NCBI RefSeq assembly: GCF_034479515.1
Contig: NZ_CP140152.1
Span: forward strand, 1,240,001-1,304,000
From: Duganella zoogloeoides
GTDB lineage: Bacteria; Pseudomonadota; Gammaproteobacteria; Burkholderiales; Burkholderiaceae_D
Direction: 5' to 3'
Length of the DNA: 64,000 bases
In this document: piece by piece, positions 34,203 through 42,943 of the stretch
Layout of the letters: every line of letters begins with the position of its first letter
How positions within the stretch are numbered: the stretch's first letter is position 1
Notes under the pieces: generated by a model
Told to the model about the DNA's origin: nothing
The model's input: only the letters and a program-made list of their open reading frames with translations
Databases searched by the model: none
Position numbers and translations under genes: made by a program

Positions 34203-35038
34203 TCGGCTCCGAAGCCGGGGTGGGTGGCGATGTAGCTGCCGGCGCCGGCGCCAGCCGACAGCATCCAGCCGGTCATGAGCAGGAACACTAGCAGCATGCA
34301 GAACAGGGTGGAGACGCGGCGCGCATCGGGCGCATCCTGGAACACCGCCGGACGGCCGTAGTTGGCGCCCAGGTAGTAGGCGGCAAACACCGTCACCAGG
34401 TAGTGCACGGCGCCGAACATCTCACCCAGCTCACCCTTGCGCGGATGGTCGATCACCAGGTGCGAAATCGCCACCAGGACGATGTAGATCACCGATGGCC
34501 ACAGCGGCGGCAGGTACAGGCCCAGACTCTCCACCCAGCGCTGCACGCCGGGACGCTTGAGCGCCACGATCGGCAGGATGATGTTGTGGGTCAGGCCGAC
34601 GATGGCGATGATTTTCAGGAGCAGCACCTTGTGCAGGCTGCCGCTGCCCATGGCCAGGTTGTGGATGTTGGTCTCGGCCTGCTTGTTATTTTCCAGGAAG
34701 AACTCGGGCGAGGCGATGTTGAGGATGCGCTGGAACCAGCTGATTTCCTCCAGCGCAGCCAGTCCCACCAGCGCGCACAGGAAGACGGATGCCAGCAGTG
34801 GCAGGCTGATTTTCGGGTTGCGCTGCCATTGTTCCACCGCCAGGAAGCCCAGCAGGCCGGAGAGCAGCGCGAAGCACAGGAACTGCATCCACTCGACGAT
34901 GCCGTCTTCCACCACCAGGCGCCACAGCGCCGGCGGGTCGTTGCGCCAGACGATCGCCAGGATCATCACGAACACGTTGATCAGGATGCCCACCGCGATC
35001 ACCGGGTGACCGTACCACTTGTTATTTGCCATACCCAC
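34199..35038 (-). CDS. polytopic membrane protein with EEISW motif
   Basis: A 279-residue protein with about seven hydrophobic segments, starting MGMANNKWYGHPVIAVGILINVFV. A recognisable motif, ALEEISWFQRIL, lies after the third segment; the EEISW block recurs in uncharacterised membrane proteins encoded near glycan genes. I do not know its function. It is translationally coupled (ATGA) to the LTA-synthase-like gene, so a role in supplying or placing the same surface modification is likely. CAAGGAGTGGGT precedes the ATG and gives a good Shine-Dalgarno site. Confidence 0.7.
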   Translation of the reverse strand: MGMANNKWYGHPVIAVGILINVFVMILAIVWRNDPPALWRLVVEDGIVEWMQFLCFALLSGLLGFLAVEQWQRNPKISLPLLASVFLCALVGLAALEEISWFQRILNIASPEFFLENNKQAETNIHNLAMGSGSLHKVLLLKIIAIVGLTHNIILPIVALKRPGVQRWVESLGLYLPPLWPSVIYIVLVAISHLVIDHPRKGELGEMFGAVHYLVTVFAAYYLGANYGRPAVFQDAPDARRVSTLFCMLLVFLLMTGWMLSAGAGAGSYIATHPGFGAE

Positions 35039-35046
35039 TCCTTGAT

Positions 35047-35082
35047 TCAGTTATTTACTCAGTTATTTATTCAGTAATTTAT
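35047..35082. repeat. three tandem 12-bp AT-rich repeats
   Basis: TCAGTTATTTAC, TCAGTTATTTAT and TCAGTAATTTAT follow each other without gaps, 9 bases upstream of the EEISW membrane-protein start (minus strand). The 76-base gap between the two membrane-protein genes is otherwise unremarkable. The repeats may help promoter or regulator binding, or be a simple slippage product. Confidence 0.7.
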
Positions 35083-35114
35083 ATTGTTTATACCGTATTG
35101 CTTGAAGCGCCGCG

Positions 35115-35789
35115 TCATTCTGCCCTGACAGCCCGCGCTGCCACCAGGTCCGGGCCGGCCTGCGCCGGTTGCCGGTGCAAGGCGCGGCGCCCTGCCAGAC
35201 GGCGGCGGGCGGCCACGATGGTCGAGCCCAGCGCCCAGGACCACAGCAGCGGATCGAGCAGCGCATCCCACAGGTTGCCGGTCGGCAGACGCAGCACCGA
35301 GAACAGCAGCAGTGCCATCAGCATCGCGGCCGACGGCGCGGCAGCGTGGCCGCGCCATGCATTGACCGCGAAGCCGACGGCGGCCGCGCAGGCCAGCAGC
35401 GGCGCGGCTACCGGGCTGAACCCGCCATAGTACAGTCCCAGCGCCAGGACGCCGAAGGTATCGAGGTACAGCAGCAGGCCGATCGCCGCCAGGCCCAGCG
35501 CCAGGCCGGGACGCATGGCGAAACGGGGCTGCCTGCCATGCCAGCGCGCGCGCAGCGCCATCACGGCAAAGCCGAGCAGCAGGCCGCTCGGGTACTGTAA
35601 TGCCAGCGTGAGCCAGTAGGCAGGCGAGGCCGGGCCGGGCAGGGCCATCAGCGCCACGGTGGCGGCCACGATCAGCACCTTGGTGCGGCGGGCGGTGACA
35701 GGCAGCAGCGCCAGCAGTAGGGCGGCGGCGACCAGCGCCCAGGCCAGGCGACCATAGACGATCTGCAGCATGAGATCGGGCAGGTTCAC
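35115..35789 (-). CDS. polytopic membrane protein of unknown function
   Basis: A 224-residue hydrophobic protein with about six membrane segments (for example LAWALVAAALLLALLPVTA, AAIGLLLYLDTFGVLALGLYYGG). The start is the GTG at 35789, whose last bases overlap the sialidase-like stop (GTGA); the following MNLPDLMLQ-type sequence fits. A longer frame upstream is a shadow of the sialidase gene. No family recognised. Coupling implies it works with the sialidase-like protein. Confidence 0.65.
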   Translation of the reverse strand: MNLPDLMLQIVYGRLAWALVAAALLLALLPVTARRTKVLIVAATVALMALPGPASPAYWLTLALQYPSGLLLGFAVMALRARWHGRQPRFAMRPGLALGLAAIGLLLYLDTFGVLALGLYYGGFSPVAAPLLACAAAVGFAVNAWRGHAAAPSAAMLMALLLFSVLRLPTGNLWDALLDPLLWSWALGSTIVAARRRLAGRRALHRQPAQAGPDLVAARAVRAE

Positions 35790-37012
35790 TTGGTCTCCTC
35801 CTGCAGGTTGATTTTGAATTGATGGTGGGCGATGGCGCGCCGCTGGTAGGTGTAGCTGATGTGCAGTTCGTCGCCGACCTGGCTCATGGCGGGGTACGAG
35901 AATTCGTCGCCGGCGCCGCCGTCGACGATGTCGAGCAGCGGGCGCCAGGTGCGCGCATCGGTGGACAGCGACAGCGTCAGTGCGCTGCGGGCGCTGCCGT
36001 CGATGTCTTCGCGGTTGTGCAGCATCAGGAGGCTGCCATTGGACAGGCGCAGCACCGCCAGGGCCGTGCTGTCGTTGAACAGGGCGGTCGCTTCGACGTC
36101 GTTCCAGGTCTGGCCGCCATCGCGGCTCACGGCCTGCTGCACGCGGCGCGATTTGCCGTCGTCGCGCATCCAGGCCCGCACCTCGGTGGGCGACATCGAT
36201 ACCAGGCTCGGTTGCAGCGACTGGGTACGGGTGCCGATGCGGGTAACCCGCTGTGGTTCGCCCTGGGAGTTGAACGAGATCAGCATCGGATACTTGTAGC
36301 CGATCTCGAAATACGCCGGCAGCCACCAGCTGCCGTCGGCCAGTGCCAGCGGCGCCGAGCGCACCAGCGTGCTGGTGTTGAACAGCGGCGACATCGGCAG
36401 CACGCGCTTGACGGTAAACGTGGCGCCCTGGTCGTGCGACTGCATTTGCACCAGGCGCGCGGCGGCCCAGCCTCCGAGGCCGGTGGCCACCACGTACAAG
36501 TGCAGCGAACCATCGAGTGCGGTCCACGCCACCGGGTTGCCGATGCGGCGCACGCCGTAGCCGAGCGCCTTGCCCAGCGAGTCGCGGCTGGCCACTTCCC
36601 AGTAGCGGCTCCACTTGCCATCGGCCCAGCGCGAGGCATAGACCTTGACGTCGGGACCGCTCTCGCGGCTGCCGGCCCACCAGAACGCGACCAGGCCGCC
36701 TCCGGGCAGGGTGGCGAGCGAACTGGCGTGCGCGGACGGCACGCCTGCGGGCATCGGAAGAATACTGTGCGACAGCTCGGTGACGCCGGTGATCGGCGCC
36801 CCGGTGTGGACTGGCAAGGTGGGACGTTCGCGGTGCAACGCGCTGCGCGACCAGCGCCAGGTTTCAGCGCCCGTGGCCACCAGGGCGGCAGCGATGCACA
36901 ACAATGCCAGCAGGCGGGTGTGGCGCGGCTGGCGCACCGGAAGTTCCTGCTGGGCAGCACTGTTCAATGGTAGGGGCAAAGCTCCCATTCCGTCTCCAAG
37001 AGAGCGGGACAC
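35786..37012 (-). CDS. sialidase/BNR-repeat family protein, membrane-anchored
   Basis: A 408-residue protein with an N-terminal hydrophobic segment (residues about 33-48, LLALLCIAAALVATGA) that could be a signal anchor. The rest is a six-bladed propeller of the sialidase superfamily, with Asp-box-like repeats: SHDQGATF, SRDGGQTW, STDARTW. LPGGGLVAFWWAGSRE resembles the opening of the exo-alpha-sialidase-like (BNR_2) group. True sialidase activity is not certain, because I cannot place the three arginines and the Tyr/Glu pair with confidence. It is the first gene of a run that ends with the LTA-synthase-like gene. Confidence 0.78.
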   Translation of the reverse strand: MSRSLGDGMGALPLPLNSAAQQELPVRQPRHTRLLALLCIAAALVATGAETWRWSRSALHRERPTLPVHTGAPITGVTELSHSILPMPAGVPSAHASSLATLPGGGLVAFWWAGSRESGPDVKVYASRWADGKWSRYWEVASRDSLGKALGYGVRRIGNPVAWTALDGSLHLYVVATGLGGWAAARLVQMQSHDQGATFTVKRVLPMSPLFNTSTLVRSAPLALADGSWWLPAYFEIGYKYPMLISFNSQGEPQRVTRIGTRTQSLQPSLVSMSPTEVRAWMRDDGKSRRVQQAVSRDGGQTWNDVEATALFNDSTALAVLRLSNGSLLMLHNREDIDGSARSALTLSLSTDARTWRPLLDIVDGGAGDEFSYPAMSQVGDELHISYTYQRRAIAHHQFKINLQEETK

Positions 37013-37242
37013 GAAGGAAGCAGATGCCTTGATCCTCTTGCCCTAAATATACGATTTCCGCAGCACCTCGTGGATGGCGAAAACAACCATGCATCCGACC
37101 TTAATTGACGGATGAGTCAGGTATCGTACAGCAAAAGTTAGAGAAAATGTTAGGTGGGAGAATTTAAAATTGCAGCCGCAGGGGAGGGGGCGGTGGATGC
37201 GAACCCGCCGGGCGACGGGCTCGTGTAACTCTCAGGTAACTT

Positions 37243-37728
37243 TTACTCTTCCAGCAGGCTGCGCAGCATCCACGCGGTTTTTTCGTGCACATCGAGGCGC
37301 TGGGTGAGCAGGTCGGCAGTCGGCTGGTCGTCGGCCTCTCCCACCAGTGGCAGCAGCTTGCGCGCGGTACGGGCGGTGGCTTCCTGGGCATTTACCAGGT
37401 GACGCACCATGTCCATGGCTTTCGGCACGCCTTCCACTTCCTTGATGGTGGCCAGTTGCACGAACTGGGCGTAGGTGCCCGGCGCCGGGTAGCCCAGCGC
37501 GCGGATCCGTTCGGCGATCAGGTCGAGCGCGCCCCACTGCTCGGTGTACTGGGTCATGAACATCTGGTGCAGCGAGTTGAACATGGGACCCTTGACGTTC
37601 CAGTGGAAGTTATGGGTCATCAGGTACAGGGTGTAGCTGTCGGCCAGCAGGCCGGACAGGCCAGCGGCGATCTCGGAACGGCTTTTCTCGGACAGGCCGA
37701 TATCGATCTTGACGGTGTTATCGCTCAT
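37243..37728 (-). CDS. dps: Dps-family ferritin-like protein
   Basis: A 161-residue protein that forms a 12-mer, oxidises and stores iron and protects DNA from oxidative damage. The ferroxidase ligands are seen in [10 protein letters not shown] (His42), SLHQMF (His54) and LDLIAERI (Asp69, Glu73). AGGAGATTTACCC precedes the ATG as a clear ribosome-binding site. It is a single gene with its own spacer on both sides. Confidence 0.93.
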   Translation of the reverse strand: MSDNTVKIDIGLSEKSRSEIAAGLSGLLADSYTLYLMTHNFHWNVKGPMFNSLHQMFMTQYTEQWGALDLIAERIRALGYPAPGTYAQFVQLATIKEVEGVPKAMDMVRHLVNAQEATARTARKLLPLVGEADDQPTADLLTQRLDVHEKTAWMLRSLLEE

Positions 37729-37806
37729 GGGTAAATCTCCTTATCGGTTGGCGGACTAGTGACGACTATTGTAGCCGCCCGGCGCAAAACGTGTCGTCTG
37801 GGCGAA

Positions 37807-39795
37807 TCACTGCGTGATGACGGCAACCGCGCCGCCCGACGGCGCCAATTTCAAGGTCAGGCTCTGGCCCGCAGTCACCTGGCGCGTGCTGCTGCGCAGG
37901 TGGCTGGCGTCCTTGCCGTCTTCGAGCACCTGCGCGGTGAAGCTTCCCCTGCCGAGGAACGCCAGCGGCACCTTGACGGTGCGCGCAGCTTCGTTGGTCA
38001 TCGCGCCCAGGTACCAGGTGTTGCCCTTGCGCCGGGCCGAGACGATGTACTGGCCGATGTCGCCAGCCAGGATGCGGGTTTCGTCCCAGGTCGTCGGTAC
38101 CTGCTGGATGAATTGCGCGCCATCGGCCCAGGTGCCGTCGGCGTTCTTGTATGCAGCCGGGGCGTCGGACACCATTTGCAGCGGGCTGTCATAGACCACG
38201 TACATGGCCACGGCCTGGCCGCGCGTGGTCAGCACCATCGGTTCGTGGTTGCGGGCGACAAAGCTGGCCGGCGCGGCGTTGCGGAAGCCGCCGGGCGTGT
38301 AGTCCATCGGCCCCAGGATCATGCGCGTAAACGGTAATGTGACGTTGTGGGTGGCAGTGATGCGGGCGCTCCACTTGTTGTTCTCCGCGCCCAGCACGCC
38401 CTCCTGGGTGATGTAGTTGGGCCAGGTGCGGTTGAGGCCATCGGGCGGGTAGGCGCCGTGCAGGTTGACCATCAGCTTGTACTCGGCGGCCTTGGCCAGC
38501 ACCTTGTGGTACCAGTCCACCATTTCCTGGTCGTTGCGGTTCATGAAGTCCACCTTGACGCCCTTGACGCCCCAGGCGGCGTACTGTTTGAAGGCGGCAT
38601 CCATCTGGCGGTCGAGCTGGTGCCACTGCACCCACAGCCACACGCCCACGTTGCGCGCGCGCGCATATTGCATCAGCGCCGGCATGTCCATTTCCGGCCT
38701 GGCGCGGGTGACGTCGGCCTGCGGATTGGGTTCGATGTCGCTGCCCACCGACCAGCCTTCGTCGATCAGGATATCGTCGAGTTTCATCTCCTTCGAAAAA
38801 TCGACAAAGGCGCGGTAGGTCGCGGTATTGACGCCGGCATTGGGAATGTTGACGGCCCAGTCGTTCCACCAGTCCCACGAGGTCTTGCCCGGCCTGATCC
38901 AGCTGGTGTCGGCAATGCGCGATGGCGCCGCCAGCGAGGGGATCAGCGCGGAAGCGGCGAGGTCGCCGGGCGCGTCGCCCAGCATTACCACGCGCCACGG
39001 CGTTCTAAAACCGTCGCCCTTGAACTGCACGCTGGCCGACACCGACTTGCGCGAGCGGAAGTCGCGGTCGTTGTCGAAGCGCGGCGGCAGCGTCACGCCC
39101 ACGCCCAGGCCGGCGTCGCCTCGGCCGGACAGGAAGAAGCCCGGGTAATCCTTGACGTCCGATTCGGCAATCGCAAACGTGGTGTTGCCAGCGCCGGTCT
39201 TGCACACCAGCGGCGCGATGACGTTGTGGAAGTTGCGGATTTTCGACGCCTTCACCTGGTCGTACTCGGCTTCGAAGCTGGTGTCGAAGCGGCCCATGTT
39301 GGCGCCCCAGCAATCGTAGTCGCGCGCGAAGTTGAACTGGGTGTCTTCCGCCTTGACGTTCAGCGCCTTTACGCCCGGCTGTTCCGGCACCACGTAGCGC
39401 AGCGCCACGCCGTTGTCGTAGGCGCGCACCAGTAACTGGAACTTTAATGCGGCGCTGGCGTCAAACGTCAGTGCCAGCTGGCGGTAGTGGTCGGGCGCGC
39501 TGCGCGCCTTGCCCAGCACGATTTCATAAGTGTCGTTCACCGTGGTTTGCTGCTGCCCGACCAGGCGCGCGCCGCGGCCGATGGTGCCGATATCGAGTTT
39601 CAGGCCTAATGGCGACGGTTCGATGATGCGCTTGCCGTCGCGCGCGAGCGACCAGGTCAGCTGGGCACTGTCGATGGTGACGGCATTGCGGCCGTCGGGC
39701 GAGGTGACGGTGACGGTTTCTGCTGCGGCGGAGACCGCCAACAGCGAGAAAAACATGAAACCGACGGGCGTGAGGGGGCGGACAGGGGCTGGCAT
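37807..39795 (-). CDS. glycoside hydrolase family 97 protein, secreted
   Basis: A 662-residue enzyme with a signal peptide (MPAPVRPLTPVGFMFFSLLAV...AAAE). The N-terminal beta-sandwich (TVTSPDGRNAVTIDSAQLTW) precedes the GH97 barrel (KTSWDWWNDWAVNIPNAG, LIDEGWSVG, VGVWLWVQWHQLD, GVKGVKVDFMNR, GAYPPDGLNRTWPN). GH97 enzymes are alpha-glucosidases or alpha-galactosidases. The Asp in KVDFMNR stands where the retaining branch has its nucleophile, so this is more likely retaining than SusB-like inverting. The start at 39795 gives the signal peptide. It lies alone, with no sugar transporter adjacent. Confidence 0.88.
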   Translation of the reverse strand: MPAPVRPLTPVGFMFFSLLAVSAAAETVTVTSPDGRNAVTIDSAQLTWSLARDGKRIIEPSPLGLKLDIGTIGRGARLVGQQQTTVNDTYEIVLGKARSAPDHYRQLALTFDASAALKFQLLVRAYDNGVALRYVVPEQPGVKALNVKAEDTQFNFARDYDCWGANMGRFDTSFEAEYDQVKASKIRNFHNVIAPLVCKTGAGNTTFAIAESDVKDYPGFFLSGRGDAGLGVGVTLPPRFDNDRDFRSRKSVSASVQFKGDGFRTPWRVVMLGDAPGDLAASALIPSLAAPSRIADTSWIRPGKTSWDWWNDWAVNIPNAGVNTATYRAFVDFSKEMKLDDILIDEGWSVGSDIEPNPQADVTRARPEMDMPALMQYARARNVGVWLWVQWHQLDRQMDAAFKQYAAWGVKGVKVDFMNRNDQEMVDWYHKVLAKAAEYKLMVNLHGAYPPDGLNRTWPNYITQEGVLGAENNKWSARITATHNVTLPFTRMILGPMDYTPGGFRNAAPASFVARNHEPMVLTTRGQAVAMYVVYDSPLQMVSDAPAAYKNADGTWADGAQFIQQVPTTWDETRILAGDIGQYIVSARRKGNTWYLGAMTNEAARTVKVPLAFLGRGSFTAQVLEDGKDASHLRSSTRQVTAGQSLTLKLAPSGGAVAVITQ

Positions 39796-40080
39796 GAAGT
39801 CTCCGGTGGATGCGCGCCTGCTTGGTCGGCGCGCTTGATGGGGAGTTTGGCATTCTGCATTGCCTGATGCGCAGTGATCAATTGCGAAATTGACCAAGCC
39901 GGCGCATGTTTTTTGGCGGGGTTGCCTCTGCGATATAGCCCGATCCTGCCGTCATTTTGCGTCGGAGTGCTCCTACTTACTCCCAAGCCGGCAGCCGATA
40001 TTCGACCCGGCAGCGGCTGCGCATCATGGTAACCCGCTCGCGGCCGATAGGCGGACGCGACGAATCTCAGGAGACTTATC
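39796..40080. other. divergent promoter region between GH97 and KGG genes
   Basis: The 285 bases between two divergent starts. The KGG gene's ribosome-binding site (CTCAGGAGAC) lies at its right end. I see no terminator, RNA gene or long repeat in it. Confidence 0.5.
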
Positions 40081-40560
40081 ATGGCAAACTCGAATCAAGG
40101 AAACAAGGGTAGTCAGCAGTCGGGCAACCAGGGTGGTAGTCAAGGCGGCGGCCGCGGCTTCGCCTCGATGGATCCCGAACGTCAACGCGAGATCGCTGCC
40201 GAAGGCGGACGTGCCGCGCACGCCTCCGGCAACGCCCACGAGTTCGACTCGGAAGAGGCGCGCCAGGCCGGCAGCCAAAGCCACAAGAATACCAACCAGC
40301 AAAGCGCCTCGGCATCGTCGGGCAGCGGTTCGTCAGGTGGTGGCGGCGGTTCGTCCGGCGGCACCCGTGGCGGCACGCCTGAGCAACACGCCGCTGCCGG
40401 CCGCCAGAGCCACAAGAACGACGGCAACGAGCAAAGCGGTTCCGGTTCGGGCAGCCGCAGCAGCTCCGGTTCAGGTTCGGGTTCAGGTGCGGGCAGCACC
40501 CGTGGCGGCACGCCCGAGCAGCACGCCGAAGCCGGCCGCCAAAGCCACAAGAACCGCTGA
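40081..40560 (+). CDS. KGG-motif stress protein (YciG/GsiB-like)
   Basis: A 159-residue, very hydrophilic, disordered-looking protein rich in Gly, Ser, Gln and His. It has KGG-type units: GFASMDPERQREIAAEGGRAAHASG, then DSEEARQAGSQSHKN, RGGTPEQHAAAGRQSHKN and RGGTPEQHAEAGRQSHKN, separated by Ser/Gly linkers. Such proteins resemble E. coli YciG and Bacillus GsiB and are induced by stationary phase, heat or drying. The gene order with DUF892 and Mn catalase nearby recalls the yciGFE stress group. AGGAG precedes the ATG. Confidence 0.88.
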   Translation: MANSNQGNKGSQQSGNQGGSQGGGRGFASMDPERQREIAAEGGRAAHASGNAHEFDSEEARQAGSQSHKNTNQQSASASSGSGSSGGGGGSSGGTRGGTPEQHAAAGRQSHKNDGNEQSGSGSGSRSSSGSGSGSGAGSTRGGTPEQHAEAGRQSHKNR

Positions 40561-40629
40561 CGCGGCATTGCCGCGTATCGCCTGCAGCTCTGCCGCGTGC
40601 CACCTGCAGCCAAGCTGCAGCGCCAGCCT

Positions 40630-40665
40630 GCAGCGGTGTCCGGCCCCCGGGCCTGGCACCGCTGC
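40630..40665 (+). terminator. GC-rich hairpin after the KGG gene
   Basis: GCAGCGGTG/CACCGCTGC make a perfect 9-bp stem with a further partly paired GC-rich core. No T-run follows, so it is a weak terminator candidate. Four CTGCAG sites cluster in the 60 bases before and within it. Confidence 0.4.
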
Positions 40666-40724
40666 GGGCGGTTCTGACCGATTCAGTTTCCTCTTATCTC
40701 GTTCGTATTTCGCATTCCACGATC

Positions 40725-41078
40725 ATGCACAATTGTCCCGGATCCCGCGTCATGACCCCAGCGCCGGCCGGCAGGCAGGCAGCCGCCGACGCGCGCGAGA
40801 GCCTGTTTGGCACGATAGCCGATCTCGAACACGCGGTGGCAGCATGGCTCACCACGCCCGCAGCGTGGGATCAGCGCACCCATCCCTCCATCAGGCAGTT
40901 CCTGGTCGACATCCGCGAATATGCCGCCGCACTCGAGCGCGGCGGCAAGGTGTCGCCCAACATCATCGTTGCCGCCGCCGACCGCCTGGCGGGCAAGGTC
41001 CACCATCCTGCGGTCGATCGCTGCGTGGGCGCGGTGCGCGCCGCGCTCGACGACTACGTGCGGGCACTGCACGGCTGA
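40725..41078 (+). CDS. hypothetical helical protein
   Basis: A 117-residue protein with no membrane segment or signal, mostly helical by composition (ARESLFGTIADLEHAVAAWLT, IRQFLVDIREYAAALERGGK, RCVGAVRAALDDYVRALHG). I recognise no domain. An alternative start is the ATG at 40752. It lies between stress genes on both sides, so a stress role is possible but unsupported by its own sequence. Confidence 0.55.
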   Translation: MHNCPGSRVMTPAPAGRQAAADARESLFGTIADLEHAVAAWLTTPAAWDQRTHPSIRQFLVDIREYAAALERGGKVSPNIIVAAADRLAGKVHHPAVDRCVGAVRAALDDYVRALHG

Positions 41079-41119
41079 CCCTTGCAGCCGTGCAGCAGGC
41101 GCCTGGCCGGCGCCGGGCG

Positions 41120-41632
41120 TTAATGCCGGGCAGCGACGCCCGGGGTGGCCGAGCGCGACAGGAAGGCCGCGGTGGTCTCGGGCAGGTGGTCGAGCAGCCA
41201 GGCTGCCATCGCGTGTTCCTGCGCCAGGATCTGGCGACAGGCATCGAGCGTCAGTTCGTCGCCAGCCGCTTCGGCCGCCACGATCAGCGCCGTATAGCTG
41301 GCAATCTCCAGGTGCTCGAACACGTAGCCGGCCATGGCACCCTTGACCACTTCATCGCTGGCCAGCATGCCGCCCACACCCTGGCCAAACGCCACCAGTT
41401 TGCCGGCCAGGTCCTTGAGCATGGACGGGCTGGCGCCGTGGCGTTCCAGACAGGTTTCCAGCTGGGCGCGCTGCCAGCGGGTTTCGTCGATGTGCTGGCG
41501 GATGCGCTCGCGCAGCTGCGGGTAATGGTCGAGTCGTTCGGCCTGGGCTTCGAGCATGGCTTCTGCTTGCTGTTCCATGGCGTGGGCGTCGCGCAGCCAG
41601 TCGACCAGGTGATCGCGTGGGGTGGTGGTCAT
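41120..41632 (-). CDS. DUF892 ferritin-like protein (YciE/YciF type)
   Basis: A 170-residue four-helix ferritin-like protein of the DUF892 family. Metal-type residues are expected in LRDAHAMEQQAEAML, HIDETRWQRAQLETCL, VFEHLEIASYTALI and ILAQEHAMAAWLLDHLP, each holding Glu/His. The E. coli homologues YciE and YciF are induced by osmotic and stationary-phase stress. It follows the Mn-catalase gene on the same strand (11-base gap), probably in one operon. AGGAGAT precedes the ATG. Confidence 0.88.
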   Translation of the reverse strand: MTTTPRDHLVDWLRDAHAMEQQAEAMLEAQAERLDHYPQLRERIRQHIDETRWQRAQLETCLERHGASPSMLKDLAGKLVAFGQGVGGMLASDEVVKGAMAGYVFEHLEIASYTALIVAAEAAGDELTLDACRQILAQEHAMAAWLLDHLPETTAAFLSRSATPGVAARH

Positions 41633-41643
41633 GGCGATCTCCT

Positions 41644-42546
41644 TCAGGCCAGCGGGGCTTGGGCCGCGCCGCCGGCGGGCGCCATGCCGAGGTCGGCCCC
41701 GGTGACCGGATCGACGCGCGGATCGGACCGGGTACGCGCAGCCAGGTTGTCAAGCTGTTCGGCATCGTCCTGGCCCACTTGCACGCTGGCGCTGCCATCG
41801 CCGCCATCGACCGCCACCTGGGCGTCGCGCGCATCGACGCGTTGCCATTCGGGGCCGTCGTTCCACGGGCCCAGCTTCTCGGCGCCGCCCTGCGACATAT
41901 TGAAGTACACGCTGGTAAAGCGCGGGTCGCCCGGCATTTTTCCCGGTGGGAAGTTCGGTGCGATCGTGTACAGCGCTTTTTCAAACGATTTCTGGTGGGC
42001 GATCTCGCGCGTCATCAGGAAGCCCAGCGCTTCTTTCACGCCGGCATCGTCGGTGACGTTGATCAGCCGTTCGTAGACGATCTTGGCGCGCGCTTCGGCG
42101 GCGATATTGGAGCGCAGGTCGGCGGTCGGCTCGCCGATGGTGTCGATGTAGGCGGCGGTCCACGGCACGCCGGCCGAATTGGTCAGCGGGGCGCCAGCGC
42201 CGTATAGCACCTGCGTGATGTGGCTATCGTTGCCAGCGCCGGTGATGGTCCGATACAGGTCGCCCTCCTGGTCCACGCCTTCGGCCAGCCGGCCCTTGGC
42301 GCCCTTGTTGAGCATGACCACGATATTGCCGATCACTTCCAGGTGGCTCAGTTCTTCGGTGGCAATGTCGAACAACATGTCCTTGCGGCCCGGATCGTCC
42401 TCGGCCAGCGCCTGGGTGAAGTAGCGGCAGGCGGCTGCCAGCTCGCCCTGGGGGCCGCCAAACTGTTCCAGCATCAGGTTGGCCAGCCCGGGATTGGGTT
42501 GATCGACACGCACGGTGTATTGCAAACGCTTGGTGTGGGCAAACAT
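41644..42546 (-). CDS. manganese catalase
   Basis: A 300-residue non-haem di-manganese catalase that breaks down hydrogen peroxide in the cytosol. The metal-binding helices are recognisable: LAAACRYFTQALAE, FDIATEELSHLEVIGNIV (Glu/Glu/His) and FLMTREIAHQKSFEKAL (Glu/His), with RSNIAAEARAKIVYERLI between them. The C-terminal part has the typical long loop (YFNMSQGG). AAGGAGTACCC precedes the ATG. It is the first gene of a stress operon with DUF892. Confidence 0.93.
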   Translation of the reverse strand: MFAHTKRLQYTVRVDQPNPGLANLMLEQFGGPQGELAAACRYFTQALAEDDPGRKDMLFDIATEELSHLEVIGNIVVMLNKGAKGRLAEGVDQEGDLYRTITGAGNDSHITQVLYGAGAPLTNSAGVPWTAAYIDTIGEPTADLRSNIAAEARAKIVYERLINVTDDAGVKEALGFLMTREIAHQKSFEKALYTIAPNFPPGKMPGDPRFTSVYFNMSQGGAEKLGPWNDGPEWQRVDARDAQVAVDGGDGSASVQVGQDDAEQLDNLAARTRSDPRVDPVTGADLGMAPAGGAAQAPLA

Positions 42547-42664
42547 GGGTACTCCTTGTCAAAAATGGCGGCGAAGTCGGCAGAGGATGCCGGGCGAAAA
42601 CCCATGATGCGGGTGACCGTTGCCGCGACGTGTAGGAACAGGTTGGCGCGGCATGTAGGAGCTT

Positions 42665-42943
42665 TTGCGCCAGCGACAACTGATCGCCATTGCGGACCGT
42701 TTGTCCGCAATTGGCCCGCTATCAGGCGCCGCCGCCGTGTCGCGCGCAGCGGTCGCGCTGGGCATCAGCCCATATCACCCCGCCGATTTTTTTGGCCCCC
42801 GCGTCACCAACGAGATCATGCGCGCTGCGCGCATGCAGGAGGGGCTTGTGCGCCACATCGGCCTGAGCAACGTCACCGCAGCGCAGGTGGCGCGGGAAGG
42901 GTGGCGCTGCTTAGTTGGCGAGTTGGTGGTGAATCGGCGGTAG
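42665..42943 (+). pseudogene. aldo/keto reductase remnant with internal deletion
   Basis: A 92-codon frame from a TTG. Two parts of an aldo/keto reductase are recognisable and are fused: AAVALGISPYHPADFFGPRVTNEIMRAA matches the segment that normally reads ..D-T-A/S-x-F/Y-YGP-VTN.., and GLVRHIGLSNVTAAQVA matches a block normally about 90-100 residues further on. The catalytic Tyr/Lys region between them is absent, and the rest of the C-terminus is missing. It is therefore a decayed copy. It lies convergent to the cytochrome c gene. Confidence 0.7.

Noticed and set aside
35047..35100. Plus-strand peptide with repeated VIYS units
   Set aside because: It is only the translation of the 12-bp repeats and leads into an antisense frame.
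35115..36680. 521-codon minus-strand frame including the membrane protein
   Set aside because: Its first two thirds are an out-of-frame reading of the sialidase-like gene; only the part from the GTG at 35789 is coding.
40300..40500. Possible repeat-expansion locus in the KGG gene
   Set aside because: Ser/Gly-coding repeats are normal linkers of KGG proteins; codons differ between copies, so recent slippage is unlikely.
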